DNA of 64,000 nucleotides from Papio anubis (GCF_008728515.1 NC_044990.1:10127156-10191155), one strand, 5' to 3'; shown: positions 34,947 to 47,153, numbered from the stretch's first letter. A program made the numbers and translations. Notes: generated by a model not told the origin, from the letters alone.

Positions 34947-35251
34947 TTTGTTTTGTGTTTTTTTTTTGAGACAGAGTCTTGCTCTGTTGCCCAGGCTGGA
35001 GTGCAGTGGCGCAATGTCGGCTCACTGCAAGCTCCGCCTCCTGGGTTCACGCCATTCTCCCGCCTCAGCCTCCTGAGTAGCTGGGACTACAGGCACCTAC
35101 CATCACGCCCGGCTAATTTTTTTTTTTTTTTTAAGTAGAGATGGGATTTCATCGTGTTGGCCAGAATGTTCTCCATCTCCTGACCTCGTGATCTGCCTGC
35201 CTCGGCCTCCCAAAGTGCTGGGATTACAGGCATGAGCCACCACGCCTGGCC
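34947..35251 (-). mobile_element. AluY-like element, - strand
   Basis: It contains aagctccgcctcctgggttcacgccattctc, a younger-type variant. Perfect 16-bp duplication caaagtgttgaagttc at 34931-34946 and 35252-35267. Confidence 0.96.
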
Positions 35252-35284
35252 CAAAGTGTTGAAGTTCATGTCTTCTCCACCACT

Positions 35285-35420
35285 AGCCAGCTGTGGGACT
35301 TAGTGAACCTCGCTGTGCTCAGCCTCCTCATCTGTAAGATGGGGTAGTAGGACCTACCTCACAGGGCTGTTTTGGAGATTAAGTGTGCCTGTTTACAGCT
35401 TAGAACAATGCCAGGTCCTG
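35285..35420 (+). repeat. MIR SINE
   Basis: cagcctcctcatctgtaagatggggtagtaggacctacctcacagggctgttttggagattaa is a clear MIR core and 3' half. Confidence 0.75.
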
Positions 35421-35599
35421 TTTACATGTTTACCTGATAAGACAACAAATCCTATAAGCAGCCTTTTAAGAGGTTGCATAAGCCATCTTTCCTACCTGAA
35501 CAAATCAAAGTAAAGAGGAACTGCTTTTGTCCGTTACATTTCTGTTGTAGAGGTAGTTGACTTCATATGAAGTGGTTGATGATAATGATGAAAAAAAGG

Positions 35600-35790
35600 T
35601 AGGTGCCAATAATTATTGAGCATTTGCTTTGTGCACACCCTGTGCTCAGCATTTTACTATCTTGTTCAACCTACAACACAATCTTGTGAAGTGGGTCTTG
35701 TCATTATTATTCCTATTCTGGTTGAAACAGGCCTGAGATAGTTGGTGGTACAGGCAGAATTAGAGCCCAGGGCCAACTGAGTGTGATCAT
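35600..35790 (-). repeat. MIR-like SINE, antisense
   Basis: The order gagcatttgctttgtgcac, tgtgaagtgggtcttgtcattattattcctatt, then tacaggcagaattagagccc is that of reverse MIR, diverged. Confidence 0.55.
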
Positions 35791-36689
35791 GAACACATCT
35801 GATTATTTTATTCAGAATCTCTAGGGCACTGGTGGGAGATTCCATTTTACTCCCCTTCCCTTTAAAATATTCCATATCAAATTCTTTGAGGATGTCTTAT
35901 CTTCTTTTAATGAAGGACTTATAAACTAAGCATTACATGTCTGGATTGCAAGTGTTCAAATCTATTGTGAGTTGAAAAATAAAACCTGTGTCAAAGGGTG
36001 ACTTTAATATGCGTTTTCTTGACTAGCATAGGAGCTGTCTGTGGGGTAGAGATTAATAACAAATCTCTTTTGTATGTGAATAGCAATTCAGTTGACTTAT
36101 AAAACCTTGACAGTGAGCACATTTTGATTGATACTGATAGCGTAAGAAACATGTGGCAGCAGAAATAATAAAACAAACCATGTGTTTCCTTCATCTTAGG
36201 AAGAACTAAGTCTTTTCACAAGGGAAGCTGGAGACAGAATTTTAATTGTTCTGTTAATTTAGTCTAATTTTCTTTCTCACAGGGGAAATTAGTCAAGACC
36301 ATTTTGGTTCCATCTCAATTCACCTAATTCAACTGTTTCTTGCATATTTTATTTTTACAGTTTACAGATTGAACCCCTTGAAATGGCTAATCATTTCCTA
36401 GCTGTTGTGTCAGTCAACAGAGCTGCTGTGCTTAATAGCAAAGAGAAGGATGTATCATTTCGTTGCTTTTCTTTGATTTCACAAAGATAGCTATCTGATG
36501 GAAAGCCCAGCTGGTTTCGCAGCTTCAGTTGCTCAGTCTAGAACTGTAGCATTCTAACTTGTTGATAAAGGTGACTTTTGCTTTCTATATTATTTTTTAG
36601 CTCACTCTCAAAATCTGTTCACATCTAATGATGTGTATTTTCTACATTCTCCCGAGGAAGGCTGGGCAGGCGTTACCATGGTGGTGTGA

Positions 36690-36870
36690 GGAAGAGCACT
36701 GGGACCGAGTTAGGAGACCTGGGTTGCAATTCTGGTTCTGTGGCCAGAATGACTGGTGGACCTTGGGAAAATGATTTATCTTTTCTGAGCCTCTGTTGTC
36801 TCATTTGCAAAAGGGGATTGCTGGGTTGAATCATCTCCAGTGCTGTTTTTAGATCTAACAATTCTATTTT
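36690..36870 (+). repeat. MIR SINE
   Basis: gggttgcaattctggttctgtggcc, then tttctgagcctctgttgtctcatttgcaaaaggggatt, follows MIR order. Confidence 0.7.
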
Positions 36871-37721
36871 TCTAGGAGCCTCAGCTGGCAGCCAAAGCTG
36901 TGGCATCCAGAAGGCAGCTTGGCCTGGGGCAGGTGGCGGGTTGCCAGTGGAGCCAAATGGCTCCTCTGGAGCTGAGGCTGACGCCTTCCCTGAGGGCAGG
37001 TTGTCTTCCTGGTCAGGAGTGGCATTTAGAGTAAGTCTGCGCATGCTGACTTACGGTGATAGCCTGGCTTTGGTTCAGTGCATTCAGAGAACTGGATTGA
37101 GCTTTCCAGTCTTTTTAAGTAATTTCTTCCAGGTCTTCGTATTTTATCAGGATTAAGTTGGGTGTCACTTGATCCATCCTGAGAGTTAACAAATCAGCAT
37201 ATAACTCTAGGTTCTCCTCTACTCAGTGGCATTTCTAGTCTCGAGACAAAGATAATTTCAGAATATGCCACTAAAGGTGGTTGCTCCCCTGTGTTTAGCT
37301 CTCTCCTCCCCGAGTGTTCTCATGGTCCCTTTGGTATTCTTAGAGGATGTATCTCTGTGGATACATCTCTTGGCTTTTAAGCTGCTCCCAATTTTGTTGG
37401 TAAGGGCTCGCGACCACATTTCTTGTTGCAGTCATGAAGACAATTGGAGGATATTTGCCACCGTCCAATTGTCATAATTATAGCATATGGCAGTTGAAAG
37501 CAGGAAAGGGCAATTAGGGAGAAAATTCCTTCTTAGTCTGCAGAGAAGACAATGAAAATGGCAGATTTAGCTGCTGACGCTTTGCACTTTGCTAGAGAAA
37601 TCTTTTGAGAGTTCCTCCCTTGATTTACACAGAGTCGAGGTCAGGTATTTCTCTGCCCACATCCAGATTTCTATGTCTGGGGCTCTCCAGCTCTTATAGT
37701 GCCCCTTCTGTGCTCCTGAAT

Positions 37722-38021
37722 TTTTTTTTTTTTTTTTTTTTGAGATGGAGTCTAGCTCTGTCCTCCAGGCTGAAGTGCAGTGGCACGATCTCAGCTCACT
37801 GCAACCTCCGCCTCCCGGGTTCAAGCGATTCTCTTGCCTCAGCCTCCTGAGTAACTGGGACTACAGGCGCCCGCCATCATCCCCGGCTAATTTTTGTATT
37901 TTTCGTAGAGACAGGGTTTCACCGTATTGGCCAGGCTGGTCTCAAACTCCTGACCTTGCGATCTACCTGCCTCAGCCTCCCAAAGTGCCGGGGTTACAGG
38001 TGTGAGCCATTGCATCTGGCC
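37722..38021 (-). mobile_element. Alu, - strand
   Basis: It runs from T22 gagatggagtctagctctgtc to cattgcatctggcc. Duplication tctgtgctcctgaat / tctgtgctcccgaat at 37707-37721 and 38022-38036. It lies about 570 bp upstream of exon 3. Confidence 0.96.
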
Positions 38022-38224
38022 TCTGTGCTCCCGAATTCTAGTGACTGCCATAGGCTGGCCTCCGAGGCCCTGTGCAGGCCCCTAGGACGACTACTCAGAT
38101 AGGAGAGAACATTGTGGTAATATTCTGGAAGACAGTATGTCTGCACCCAAAAGATGATGAAGTACGGTAATTCGTGGAACTTATCTTTATGAGGAGCACC
38201 CTGCCAGAATCGAGACTATCCTCT

Positions 38225-38375
38225 GATATGTTCATAATGCTTTATGGTTTACAGAGCTTTAAAAATGAACCCTCCTGAGAATCTCATGAACCAGTTAAGT
38301 GGTCACTGCATCTTATACAGTAGGAAAGAGCTTCAGCTCAATCGACTTGCCCAAGATCGCATGAGAAGGGCACAG
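38225..38375 (-). repeat. MIR-like SINE, antisense
   Basis: gctttatggtttacagagctttaa, then agagcttcagctcaatcgacttgcccaagatcgca, fits a diverged MIR3-type element. Confidence 0.45.
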
Positions 38376-38593
38376 CCCAGCCTAAGAGGTCTGTCATGAT
38401 GCAGAAGTACATCATTGCTCCGTGGTCCCTTAGGTTTCCGTCTCATTTCTTTAGGGAAGTGTTTCCAAGCCCCCGTTTTCAAATCTTCCTCCCATGCGCT
38501 GATACCCACCATGCACCATGCATGTTTACTCAGTGTATTGCTGGCTTCATTATGTACCGAGATTCATCTTTTTCTCTTTCATTTAAAATACAG

Positions 38594-38633
38594 GATTTGG
38601 AGAAAAGTGGTATATCAAGGAAAAATGACCTAG
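38594..38633 (+). CDS. B3GLCT: B3GLCT coding exon 3 (40-nt small exon)
   Basis: This very short exon encodes residues 41-53 (DLEKSGISRKNDL) and the first base of Asp54. The acceptor is aaaatacag|GAT, with a C/T-rich stretch slightly further upstream (tctttttctctttcat, followed by ttaaaata). The donor is CTAG|gtaagta, which is near-perfect. It enters in phase 0 and leaves in phase 1. The encoded peptide is charged and probably unstructured, continuing the linker of exon 2. Exons 2 and 3 together total 90 nt, so the pair could be skipped without loss of frame. Confidence 0.92.
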
Positions 38634-41532
38634 GTAAGTAATGATTTTTTTAACCTAAGAGTGTGTACTCAGGTGTATTTTGTATGAATTATATTGCCAT
38701 GAAGTGATTTTTTTTTCCTGATTTTATTTATGGGGTAAATATTGTTGTCCAAATAGTCTGTCTTTAGCCCAGCCTAATGTTTGTTCTACTGAAGATGTGG
38801 GGCAAGCACTTCTCAGATGGACATGTTGGCATGTGGTGGACTTCTGTTTACTCAGTGAGATATGTTGTATTTAATTCCCTCTGGCATCATTCATTGAGCT
38901 TCTGATAAGGATAAAGCCCCATGCCTGGTGGGCTCTGTGGGGGAATGCAGAGAGGAAGGAGACGTGGTCTCTGTTATTAAGGACCCACACAGTGTGGGAG
39001 AAAAGGACAAACTGGCGTTTACGCGTGCCCCCCGGGAGTAGGCTCTCCACTCGCTGGCCTGCAGACACCTCCGTGCCTTTCAGGAGTCAGCTCACCAGTC
39101 ACGTCTGCCAGACTCGTCCCAAGCCTCCTGGCCTGGAAGCTGTAAGCCCTTCCTTTGTAAGGCATTATACTTCTATCATAGCCCGTTCCTTATTTGTACT
39201 CCTTTTGAAACACCTACCCTGCCATATATTGTAAGTATCTTCAGGAATGTGACCATGGGTTAGACTTAAAACAAAAATTTCATCGGAAGCATGCCCAGTG
39301 TGTAAGGCCACACCTCTGTGTAGGGGTGAGTCTGTCCCTGAAGGGTATGAACTTTGTCAGTGTGTTTCCTCCCAGGGTAGGAAGAATGACCCAAGTCTGG
39401 AACTCAGTCAGCCAGGACCTGGACACCAGAAGCAGTGGAACCTCACAAGAGGCCCATGATGTCAGGGGGATGCGGTCCATGGGAGAAGCTTCCCTGCAGA
39501 CACAGGTGGTTGGCTCACCTCTAGTTTCATGATGGATAAGCCTGGGTTCCAGGAAACAAGAAGGGAACGATATACTCTTCTTGCTTCCTCCCCACTATTT
39601 TCCATGGAGACCTGGAAGGCGAGCTCTAGATAAGAGGGAAAAGGATAAAGGAAAGGGTTCCTTTCTAGGCCTTCTCTTCCTGGGCCTGGGTTCTGAGGGG
39701 TACAGAAGTGCAGGAGAGCCTGCCCTGCCCCCGCGTGGAAGTGGGAGAATGACCTGTTTTGGGGAGGCGTATCTAGGGCCCACAGGGGACTGTGTTGGGG
39801 TCTGTGGGGTCTGACAGCAGCTGTATTTAAGGAACCACATCAATTTGTTGCTTTTTCTTCTCTGTATTATCACACCCTGTATGGTGTAGCCACACCTTTC
39901 CATGTGGAGATTCTCTTTCCTGCTACCAACTCTGGTGGCTTTGAGCATTTATTTGTAGTTGATGGGAGCAGATGAGTCTCTGGTTATTAAATGAATTAAT
40001 GATGCAAGTCTGGAACATGGGCTTGAAACTACAAAGGGGAAGTTACCTTGGACAAGTAAATTTATATTCTTGCAATTGCACATGGCAAGTCGAGCGAAAC
40101 CTGACTTGGTATCAGTTCATCTGAAAAAGACCCAGGGGGCTTCTTTGTCACAAGCTTTGTGTGAGCCTACAAGACCAGGAGGCTACTAAAGATCCTGTGC
40201 AGGTGCAGCGACAACAGTAGATTCAGGGCACCGAGAGCATGGCTCACAGTCAGAGCTGGGAGATAGCCTCCACGCACGGGACGCTGTTTCTCCTGCTTGC
40301 TGCCTGATTGATAGATTCACTAGTGTATGATTATTCTCACCAAGTAAACATAATTGGAGTGGCGCTTTGTGCATGTGTGTTTTCGGGTGTGTGTGTATGC
40401 ATGCATATTTATCCCTCAGCGTTAAATCATAAGGCTGCTTGTTACTCAGCTTTTATCAGAAGAACATCATGTTGGTTTCTCATCAGAAAAACACCAGCAT
40501 GATGAAACCCATTTTTCTAGGTAATTTCTGACCAGGAAGATGAGCATTTTACAGTAGAATGCTTTGCCCATGGTAGGTGCTCAGCAACTGAAGACATGGA
40601 GAGCATTTGGTTTCTTCCGGCTTTCAAAGAAGAATCATTGCTCTCCAGCATCCGTTTTCTATTCTAACTATCTCTCTGCCCTGCTGCCTTTCCTGAGCAC
40701 TCTCTGCCACTCACCATTGGCATTGGCATTGCATTGGCCCTTTAGGTATCCTTGACTAATTTCTTTATCTTCCCCTTCTAGCCTGTCGCTCTGATTATTA
40801 CTGTCAGGCACTTAGTGTGTGGCCCGTTTATTGCCCATTCCTGGAGGAGAAACAGTGACGATCCATTTTGAGTTGTGACAGTGTTTGCCGAAGGCAGATT
40901 GCAGTGAGTTTAAAGAAGTACAGCCAAGATGATAAGGAAATCGTGGAATTGTCTTATTTAGCTCTGTTGACTGGGCAGCAGGAGCTTAAGAGTCAGGTGT
41001 TTGGATGGCATACACAAAGAAGACAGCTACCAAGATAAGCTCTGGGATCTGGACTCAGCCAGAATGTGATTCAGTGAAGGGATCGCTTAGGCTGTATGTC
41101 AGAAAATATTTCTTGGTACTGGTGTGAAGAACGGAGGAATTTAAACACATAAGCTGTTTTCAGCACCAAACTGTACTAACTATACTAACCTAGTTCTTTT
41201 CTGGATTGGGTTGGGGCTGAGTAGCATGTCAGTGAACTTTTGGCATTCATTGTGATCAGGGTCACAGGAACTCCCCTCCCCTTTAGCCTTGTCCTCGATG
41301 TTAACCCCCTTGCATCCTGTTCCTTGGCCATACCTAACCGTTAGTATTTTCTGGCCCTAAATTTGATTCTCTGTCCCAAACTTTCGCCACTCCCTCTGTG
41401 GGGAGGGTCTTTCCACACCTTTTTTTCCCCATCTTTGGGAGAGTGTCCTCCTTCCCTCCTTTGGGAAGGCTCCGCTGCCTAGGACCCCATTTCGCTCCTG
41501 AGGCCCTTCCCCCATTTGAAAGTATTAATCTA

Positions 41533-41828
41533 GGCCGGGCGCGGTGGCTCAATCCTGTAACCCCAGCACTTTGGGAGGCCGAGACGGGCGGATCATGAGG
41601 TCAGGAGATTGAGACCATCCTGGCTAACACGGTGAAACCCCGTCTCTACTAAAAAATACAAAAAATTAGCCGGGCGAGGTGGCAGGCGCCTGTAGTCCCA
41701 GCTACTCGGGAGGCTGAGGCAGGAGAATGGTGTGAACCCGGGAGGCGGAGCTTGCAGTGAGCTGAGATCTCACCACTGCACTCCAGCCTGGGTGACAGAG
41801 TGAGAGTCCATCTCAAAAAAAAAAGAAA
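41533..41828 (+). mobile_element. AluY-class element, + strand
   Basis: It starts ggccgggcgcggtggctcaa and has few mutations. Perfect 15-bp duplication gaaagtattaatcta at 41518-41532 and 41829-41843. The variants gccgagacgggcgg and gggcgaggtggc are shared with the Alu at 52931. Confidence 0.97.
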
Positions 41829-42059
41829 GAAAGTATTAATCTAGAGCCCAAGCCTGTCAGCATGGTATATAAATCCCTCATGATTTGACTTAACGGATCT
41901 GCCTCCCTTTCTAACTGTATCACCTACTGTACCCTGCCCCGCTCCTTTTCTCAGAAATGCCTGACAGACATGGTCGTTCCCTCAGGGATACTGCAGAGAA
42001 AACCCAGGCTGTGGGCTCTGTGGTGATCGATCCCACTGATCTGCTACCCTGTGTGTGTG

Positions 42060-42320
42060 TGTCTGCTGCTTTTTAAAGGAAACTCAGGACATACCTCCTC
42101 CCGGAAGCTCACCTTGCACTCGCCCCCGGTCCTCTGGACTCCAGTCCCCTGTGCTCAGTTAGCTCTGGCTTTCCACTTACTGCTTTGTGTTATAATGGCC
42201 TGCCTCTGAACGAGGCTCAGACACTCCAGGGCTGCGACTGGGCTCACTCATTCTTGTATCACAGAGCTCTACACTGAGGAGGTACTCAGAAGACGTTTGC
42301 TGAATGAATGAATGAAGCGT
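42060..42320 (-). mobile_element. L2 LINE 3' end, antisense
   Basis: cctcccggaagctcaccttgcac, then ttcttgtatcacagagctctacactgaggaggtactcagaag, then tttgctgaatgaatgaatga is the reverse strand of an L2 3' end. Confidence 0.6.
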
Positions 42321-42573
42321 GCATGATTGAAGTGTAGGAGAAAGGGAGAGGCCAGCATGATTTCTTAGTAGCTATGTTAAAAAGAGGACAGATACAACTG
42401 ACAGGACATGACCTAGGTATGGATGGGAAGAATTTGCTTTTTAATCTTCTTGCAAATCGTCTTCCCTGCGTGGAAGTGCTGTTGTCTTCATGAGAAGACA
42501 GTGGGAGCTTTGCTGAGCTGGTAGAAGTGGCAGGAGTTGGTTACTGTGATGAATGGTGAGTGAAGGATTAAAC

Positions 42574-42706
42574 TTTTTTTTTTTTTTTAGAGATGTAGTC
42601 TTGCTATGTTGCTCAGGCTGACATCAAACTCATGGGCCCGAGCAATCCTTCCATTTCAGCTTCCCAAGTAGCTGAGAGTTCAGGTCCTTGCCACCATGCC
42701 CAGCCA
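42574..42706 (-). mobile_element. Free left Alu monomer (FLAM-like), - strand
   Basis: One arm only, from T15 agagatgtagtcttgctatg to ccaccatgcccagcc. Short duplication aggattaaac / aggattaacc on the flanks. This is the monomeric ancestor-type of Alu. Confidence 0.8.
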
Positions 42707-42739
42707 GGATTAACCTTTTGATAGAGAAATCTGCTCTGT

Positions 42740-43320
42740 AAAAAATGTATTATGAAATAATTTGAACATGTAAGAAGTTATAAAGAGAATAATATAATGA
42801 ACATTTATGTATTATATGTTCATTAGGTTAAGAAATAAAACATCACCTAGATTAAGAAATTAAATACCATTAACACAGCTGAAACCTTTTAACCATTATC
42901 CTGATATGGTATTTATCATACTCATGTAATCTTTTATACCTTCACTTACTATGTGTGTATATGTTTGGTATATATACATTTTAGTATATTTATGTTTATA
43001 TTGTTGCAAACTGTTGATTTGTATATTCTTTTGCAGCTTGCTTTTTTCAGCGTTATAACTATGGGATTTATCTGCCATATCCATCTGGATTGATACATGT
43101 AGTACTGGTTAATTTTTATTGCTGCGTAGTATTCCAGTTAATATATCTTGTTAGTGGATATTTTTGTTGCTTTCCGTATTTTGTTTTACACAGTGCCACT
43201 GTAAGCACTTTTGTCATATATCCTTTTGCACACATCTGAGTTTCTCAAGGATGATTAATAAGAGTGGAATTTCTGAATCACTGGGAATGTGCATCCTTTT
43301 TATTAAATTTTAGAAAAATT
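42740..43320 (-). mobile_element. L1M-type LINE 3' fragment, antisense
   Basis: tttttattgctgcgtagtattccag, then ggatgattaataagagtggaatttctgaatcactggg, is the reverse strand of an old L1 3' region. Confidence 0.6.
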
Positions 43321-43929
43321 ACACTCTGAGGCTTATTTACTGCATTCTTAACAAGAAGAAATCTTTATAACTCCTCTTTAGATGTGTCAGTTTATATTAA
43401 TGTTTCAGATGTAGTACATCCAAGATAAGAATTCAGTTGAAACTGAAGACACCTGTTTAAGTCTTACCCATGTGTCCAGCATATAAAGCTGAGAAGCTGG
43501 TTTAAAATAGAGACAGGTATATGGAATGTTCCTATTTATATAAACTCCTAAAGGAAAGGAATTAGGTCATATTCAGTAGGCTGTTCAGCGTTTCCTTTTA
43601 CATATTTCATTGAGTTTTAACCAAAGAGCATTTTAGATTATTTTTAGAATCTAGATGGCTACACTATAGAACTATCTGTTGTGTGAATATTTGAGCAAGT
43701 GAATAAATGAATGGAGCTATAGAATAGAACATAAGAACCATCAAATAGAATGGAATAAAATTAAAATCAAATTAGGGTCTCTGAGCTGAGGTGTTAAAGA
43801 GAAATATTCTTGGTGGGGGAGAGCTTCCTTCCCAGCTCTCCCAAGGAACCAACCAATTTAATATATTTATGTTTATATTGTTGCGAACTATTGATTTTTA
43901 TAGTTACTATATATTATATATTTATGTAT

Positions 43930-43951
43930 TTATATATATATATATATATAA
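43930..43951 (+). repeat. (TA)n microsatellite
   Basis: Eleven alternating TA units. Confidence 0.95.
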
Positions 43952-44507
43952 AATATAGTTAGTACAAGCAACAACCCCGCATGGCTTCGCTGACTATCTG
44001 GCTGAATGCTACAATTTATGTGGCACCTTCTTCTGCCAGCATTCCTGTCTGGTGGCAGGGTGCTGACACAATCACTGTTTTATCCATTTCTTTGTTATAG
44101 GCTCAGAACCTGGGGAGGCCTAACGTGTTTCTCTGGGGTGCAGCCTTGCTACCGCCGTTGGCAAGCCCTCTCATGGTCTTTGTGGGCAGGACATACTCGG
44201 GTTTCCTTCCTGCTCGCCGTTGTAAAAAGCTGGCTGCCTGCAGGTGCATCTGTAGCAGGCTGGTGAATACTGGCAGCATGGGGTGTTGTAGATGGTCTTT
44301 CTGCAGACTTCGTGCTAAAGCCCTGTTGCTGAGGAATTGCTGTGGCCGATTTCCTGGAGATAACACCTAATCCTGGCTAGGTGCCTTATGAGGTAGGGTA
44401 GGGATTATTGAGTTACTTATTTGCAAACCGTTGTGAACTCTTGGGAGATGGGCAGTTACTGTTGAGTGTCATCTTAAAGGGCCATTCAGAACATTCTTGA
44501 GGTAGTG

Positions 44508-44927
44508 TGGTAGTGAGCTAGGACTACATAACAAAGTACCACAAAACGTGGCTTAGTACAAGCAAGAGAAATGTATTGTCTCACAGTACTGGAGGTTGGA
44601 AGTCTGACATCAAGTTGTGGCCAGAGTTGGTTCCTTTGGAGAGCTGGGAAGGAAGGAGCTGTTCCAGGCCTCTCTCTTTGGCTTGTAGATGGCCATTTTC
44701 TCTGTGTGTCTCATACCATCTTCCTTCTGTGTGTGTCATTTATGTGTCCAAATTTCTCCTTTTTCTAAGGAGACTGGTTATATTGGATTAAGGCTCACCC
44801 TGATGACCTCGCTTTAACTTGATTACCTCTGTAAAGACCCGATTCTAAATGAAGTCACATTCTGAGGTATTGGGGGTTAGGACTTAAAAAATATGAACTT
44901 TGGAGGACATGTTTCAACTCATAACAG
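44508..44927 (-). mobile_element. MLT1/MaLR-like solitary LTR, antisense
   Basis: The order acataacaaagtaccacaaaacgtggc, agtctgacatcaag, ccaggcctctctctttggcttgtagatggcc, attggattaaggctcaccctgatgacc, gaagtcacattctgaggtattgggggttaggacttaa corresponds to the reverse of a MaLR-class LTR. No internal coding part is present. The family level is from memory. Confidence 0.65.
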
Positions 44928-45321
44928 GTAGCAGCACAGTGTAGGATTATGTGGGAATCGTTAAAAGCTACTTGTGAACGTTAGATTTTCAGCTACTAGG
45001 AAGGTTAGCGTTCTAGATGTTTTCACACATTTGCAGTCATTCTTTCTGACAGATGCGAGAGCACATTCTCAGTTTGGTGCCATAGACTGGGTCCGGTACA
45101 GTCAGCTTATTTGCTTGCTAACTTGTAGGAAGAAAGTTTGGCAAACAGTTTAAAAAGAGGGAAAATTTTGTCTCTAGAATTACGTACAAATTGATTTTTT
45201 TCCCCTTAAGAGTTTATTGCCTGAAGGTTTGCCTTGTAGCTATTTTTTCACTTGTTTTCAAGTTTGTTTTAATAATTGTATAAAAAGAAATACCTGAAAA
45301 CTAAATTTTTTTTTGTTCTAG

Positions 45322-45431
45322 ACTTAAAAGAAATTGTGTTCGTCATCCAGAGTCAAAGTAATTCTTTTCATGCAAAGAGAGCAGAACAGTTAAAAAAAAG
45401 CATCTTAAAGCAGGCTGCAGACCTTACACAG
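45322..45431 (+). CDS. B3GLCT: B3GLCT coding exon 4
   Basis: This 110-nt exon completes Asp54 and encodes up to Gln90. It starts DLKEIVFVIQSQSNSFHAKR and ends ILKQAADLTQ. The short hydrophobic strand IVFVIQSQ followed by an amphipathic helix looks like the first beta-alpha unit of the N-terminal glycosyltransferase-like domain, comparable with the start of GT31 or Fringe folds; this structural reading is inference. The acceptor is ttttttttgttctag|AC and the donor CAG|gtacgt. The phase runs from 1 to 0. An open frame continues some 108 nt past the donor to 45539, but that part is intronic by the splice site and by family length. Confidence 0.95.
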
Positions 45432-45598
45432 GTACGTAGCAATGGCTGGGGGGCTGCCAGTTACAGATTTCTTGATTACCTTGATGTTTTCCAAAACACT
45501 GGATCTGTGGAGAATCGGTTTTTATTTAGACGAGAATAACTCCTCTGGCTCATTTTGCTTACTTAATATTGAGTATTTGTTGTTGAAAATATTTTGGT

Positions 45599-45893
45599 CA
45601 GCTGGGCGTGGTGGCTCACGCCTGTAATCCCAGCACTGTGGGAGGCCAAGGTGGGTGGATCCCTTGACGTCAGGCGTTCGAGACCAGCCTGGCCAACATG
45701 GCGAAACCCCGTCTCTACTAAAAATACGAAAATTAGCAAGGCACGGTGACGCATGTCTGTAATCCCAGCTACTCGGGAGGCTGAGGCAGAAGAATCGCGT
45801 GAACCCAGGAGGCAGAAGTTGCAGTGAGCCAAGATACAACACTGCACTGCAGCCTGGGTGACAGAGTGGTACTCTGTCTCAAAAAAAAGAAAG
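45599..45893 (+). mobile_element. AluS-like element, + strand, near exon 4
   Basis: It starts agctgggcgtggtggctcac (first base at the shared junction). Duplication aaaatattttggt / aaaatgttttggt at 45586-45598 and 45894-45906. It begins 168 bp after exon 4. Confidence 0.96.
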
Positions 45894-45950
45894 AAAATGT
45901 TTTGGTTAATTCCTAATGCACAAATTATCATATTCTGAATTATTTTTTTT

Positions 45951-45983
45951 GTGTGTGTGTGTGTGTATAAATATATATATATA
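45951..45983 (+). repeat. (GT)n(AT)n microsatellite
   Basis: Eight GT units are followed by taaatatatatatata. Confidence 0.93.
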
Positions 45984-46858
45984 AATTTAAGAGAACTATA
46001 TAATTGTGTGGGGCAACTGTGGATTTGTCACGAAGTATGATAAAAGCAAGTAGAAGAAATAACTTTTTAAAGGCAAGGCTTAAAATAGAGATAATTAACG
46101 TTCAAAATTTTGGTAACAAGTCCTAAGGCAATTTTCATGTTGGAATAACATTTTCATTAATCTTAGTGCAGTGCTTCCTCTATGAGTCTCTTAATCTGCT
46201 TTTTTAATTGGATGTCATTAATTTAACTTTTGATTTGATTTATAATGTAATATTCCAGAAGGATTATGGAGAGAAAAATCTACTCATGTAGGTACATTTT
46301 AATAACATTTAAAATAGGCATGAACAGAATATAAAGCTGCTCTGAATAATGCTGGAGGTTTGGAGTGAGGGCGGATCTACCTTATGCTGCCCTATAGGTG
46401 CTTTCCTTCTTTAGCTAAGTAAGTCCATCCAGACCTCTGCACTATGTTGTGATGGCCTTCAAGACTGAAGTGCTTGCCTGTAGTTAAATGCTATCCCTTT
46501 GTTCTCCCAGGAAAGAACTCTTTGACAGGAGACATATGTGGCTGACAGATTGCTTTCTTTCTCTTCATGGGTACTGGAAAATAAAGGGTCAGAAATGTCA
46601 GTGGAAACATAAACAGCCTTGACAGTATTCAAGGCAAGGAACTGCTGGGAATAGGGTTTATTATGCTTAATCTCTAAATGTTTTATATATAAATGTATCG
46701 AACTGTCCTGTGTCCCTGCAAGGCCAGGTTCTCTGGGCTGCTGTGCTTGAAACATCATGCTTTCTCAAAGGAGAGGAAAGTAATACATGCTATAGATAGA
46801 TTGTTTTTCAGTAGTCAGAGATAGGAGCAGCTTGATAAGTTAAAAATTTTTCTTTTTT

Positions 46859-47153
46859 GGCTGGGCGCGGTGGCTCATGCCTATAATCCCAGCACTTTGG
46901 GAGGCCGAGGTGGGTGGATCATGAGGTCGAGAGATTGAGACCATCCTGGCCAACATGGTGAAACCCTGTCTCTACTAGAAATATAAAAATTAGCTGGGTG
47001 TGGTGGTGTGCGCCTGTAGTCCCAGCTGCTCAGGAGACTGAGGCAGGAGAATCACTTGAACCCAGGAAACAGAGGTTGCAGTGAACTAAGATAGCACCAC
47101 TGCACCTCCAGCCTGGTGACAGAGCAAAATTCTGTCTCAAAAAAAAAAAAAAA
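46859..47153 (+). mobile_element. Alu, + strand
   Basis: It starts ggctgggcgcggtggctca and ends in A17. The flanks aaaaatttttcttttttgg and its T-expanded copy mark the target duplication and explain the A-tract/T-tract boundary. Confidence 0.95.

Larger units (their letters stand above)
30543..38593 (+). other. B3GLCT: B3GLCT intron 2
   Basis: Bounded by gtacta and aatacag. It contains three antisense Alus outside the L1, a rearranged L1 that carries a fourth Alu, and several MIR fragments. 35800-36690 and 36870-37700 look unique. Confidence 0.85.
38634..45321 (+). other. B3GLCT: B3GLCT intron 3
   Basis: Bounded by gtaagta and gttctag. 38640-41517 is mostly unassigned single-copy-looking sequence whose open frames (for example 39595-39948, -) have no recognised family. 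The right part holds an AluY, an L2 end, an Alu monomer, an L1M fragment and an LTR. Confidence 0.85.

Noticed and set aside
45432..45539. Open reading continuation of exon 4 past its donor
   Set aside because: A good gtacgt donor at 45432 and correct joining to exon 5 show that this is intron. A read-through product would not match the family.
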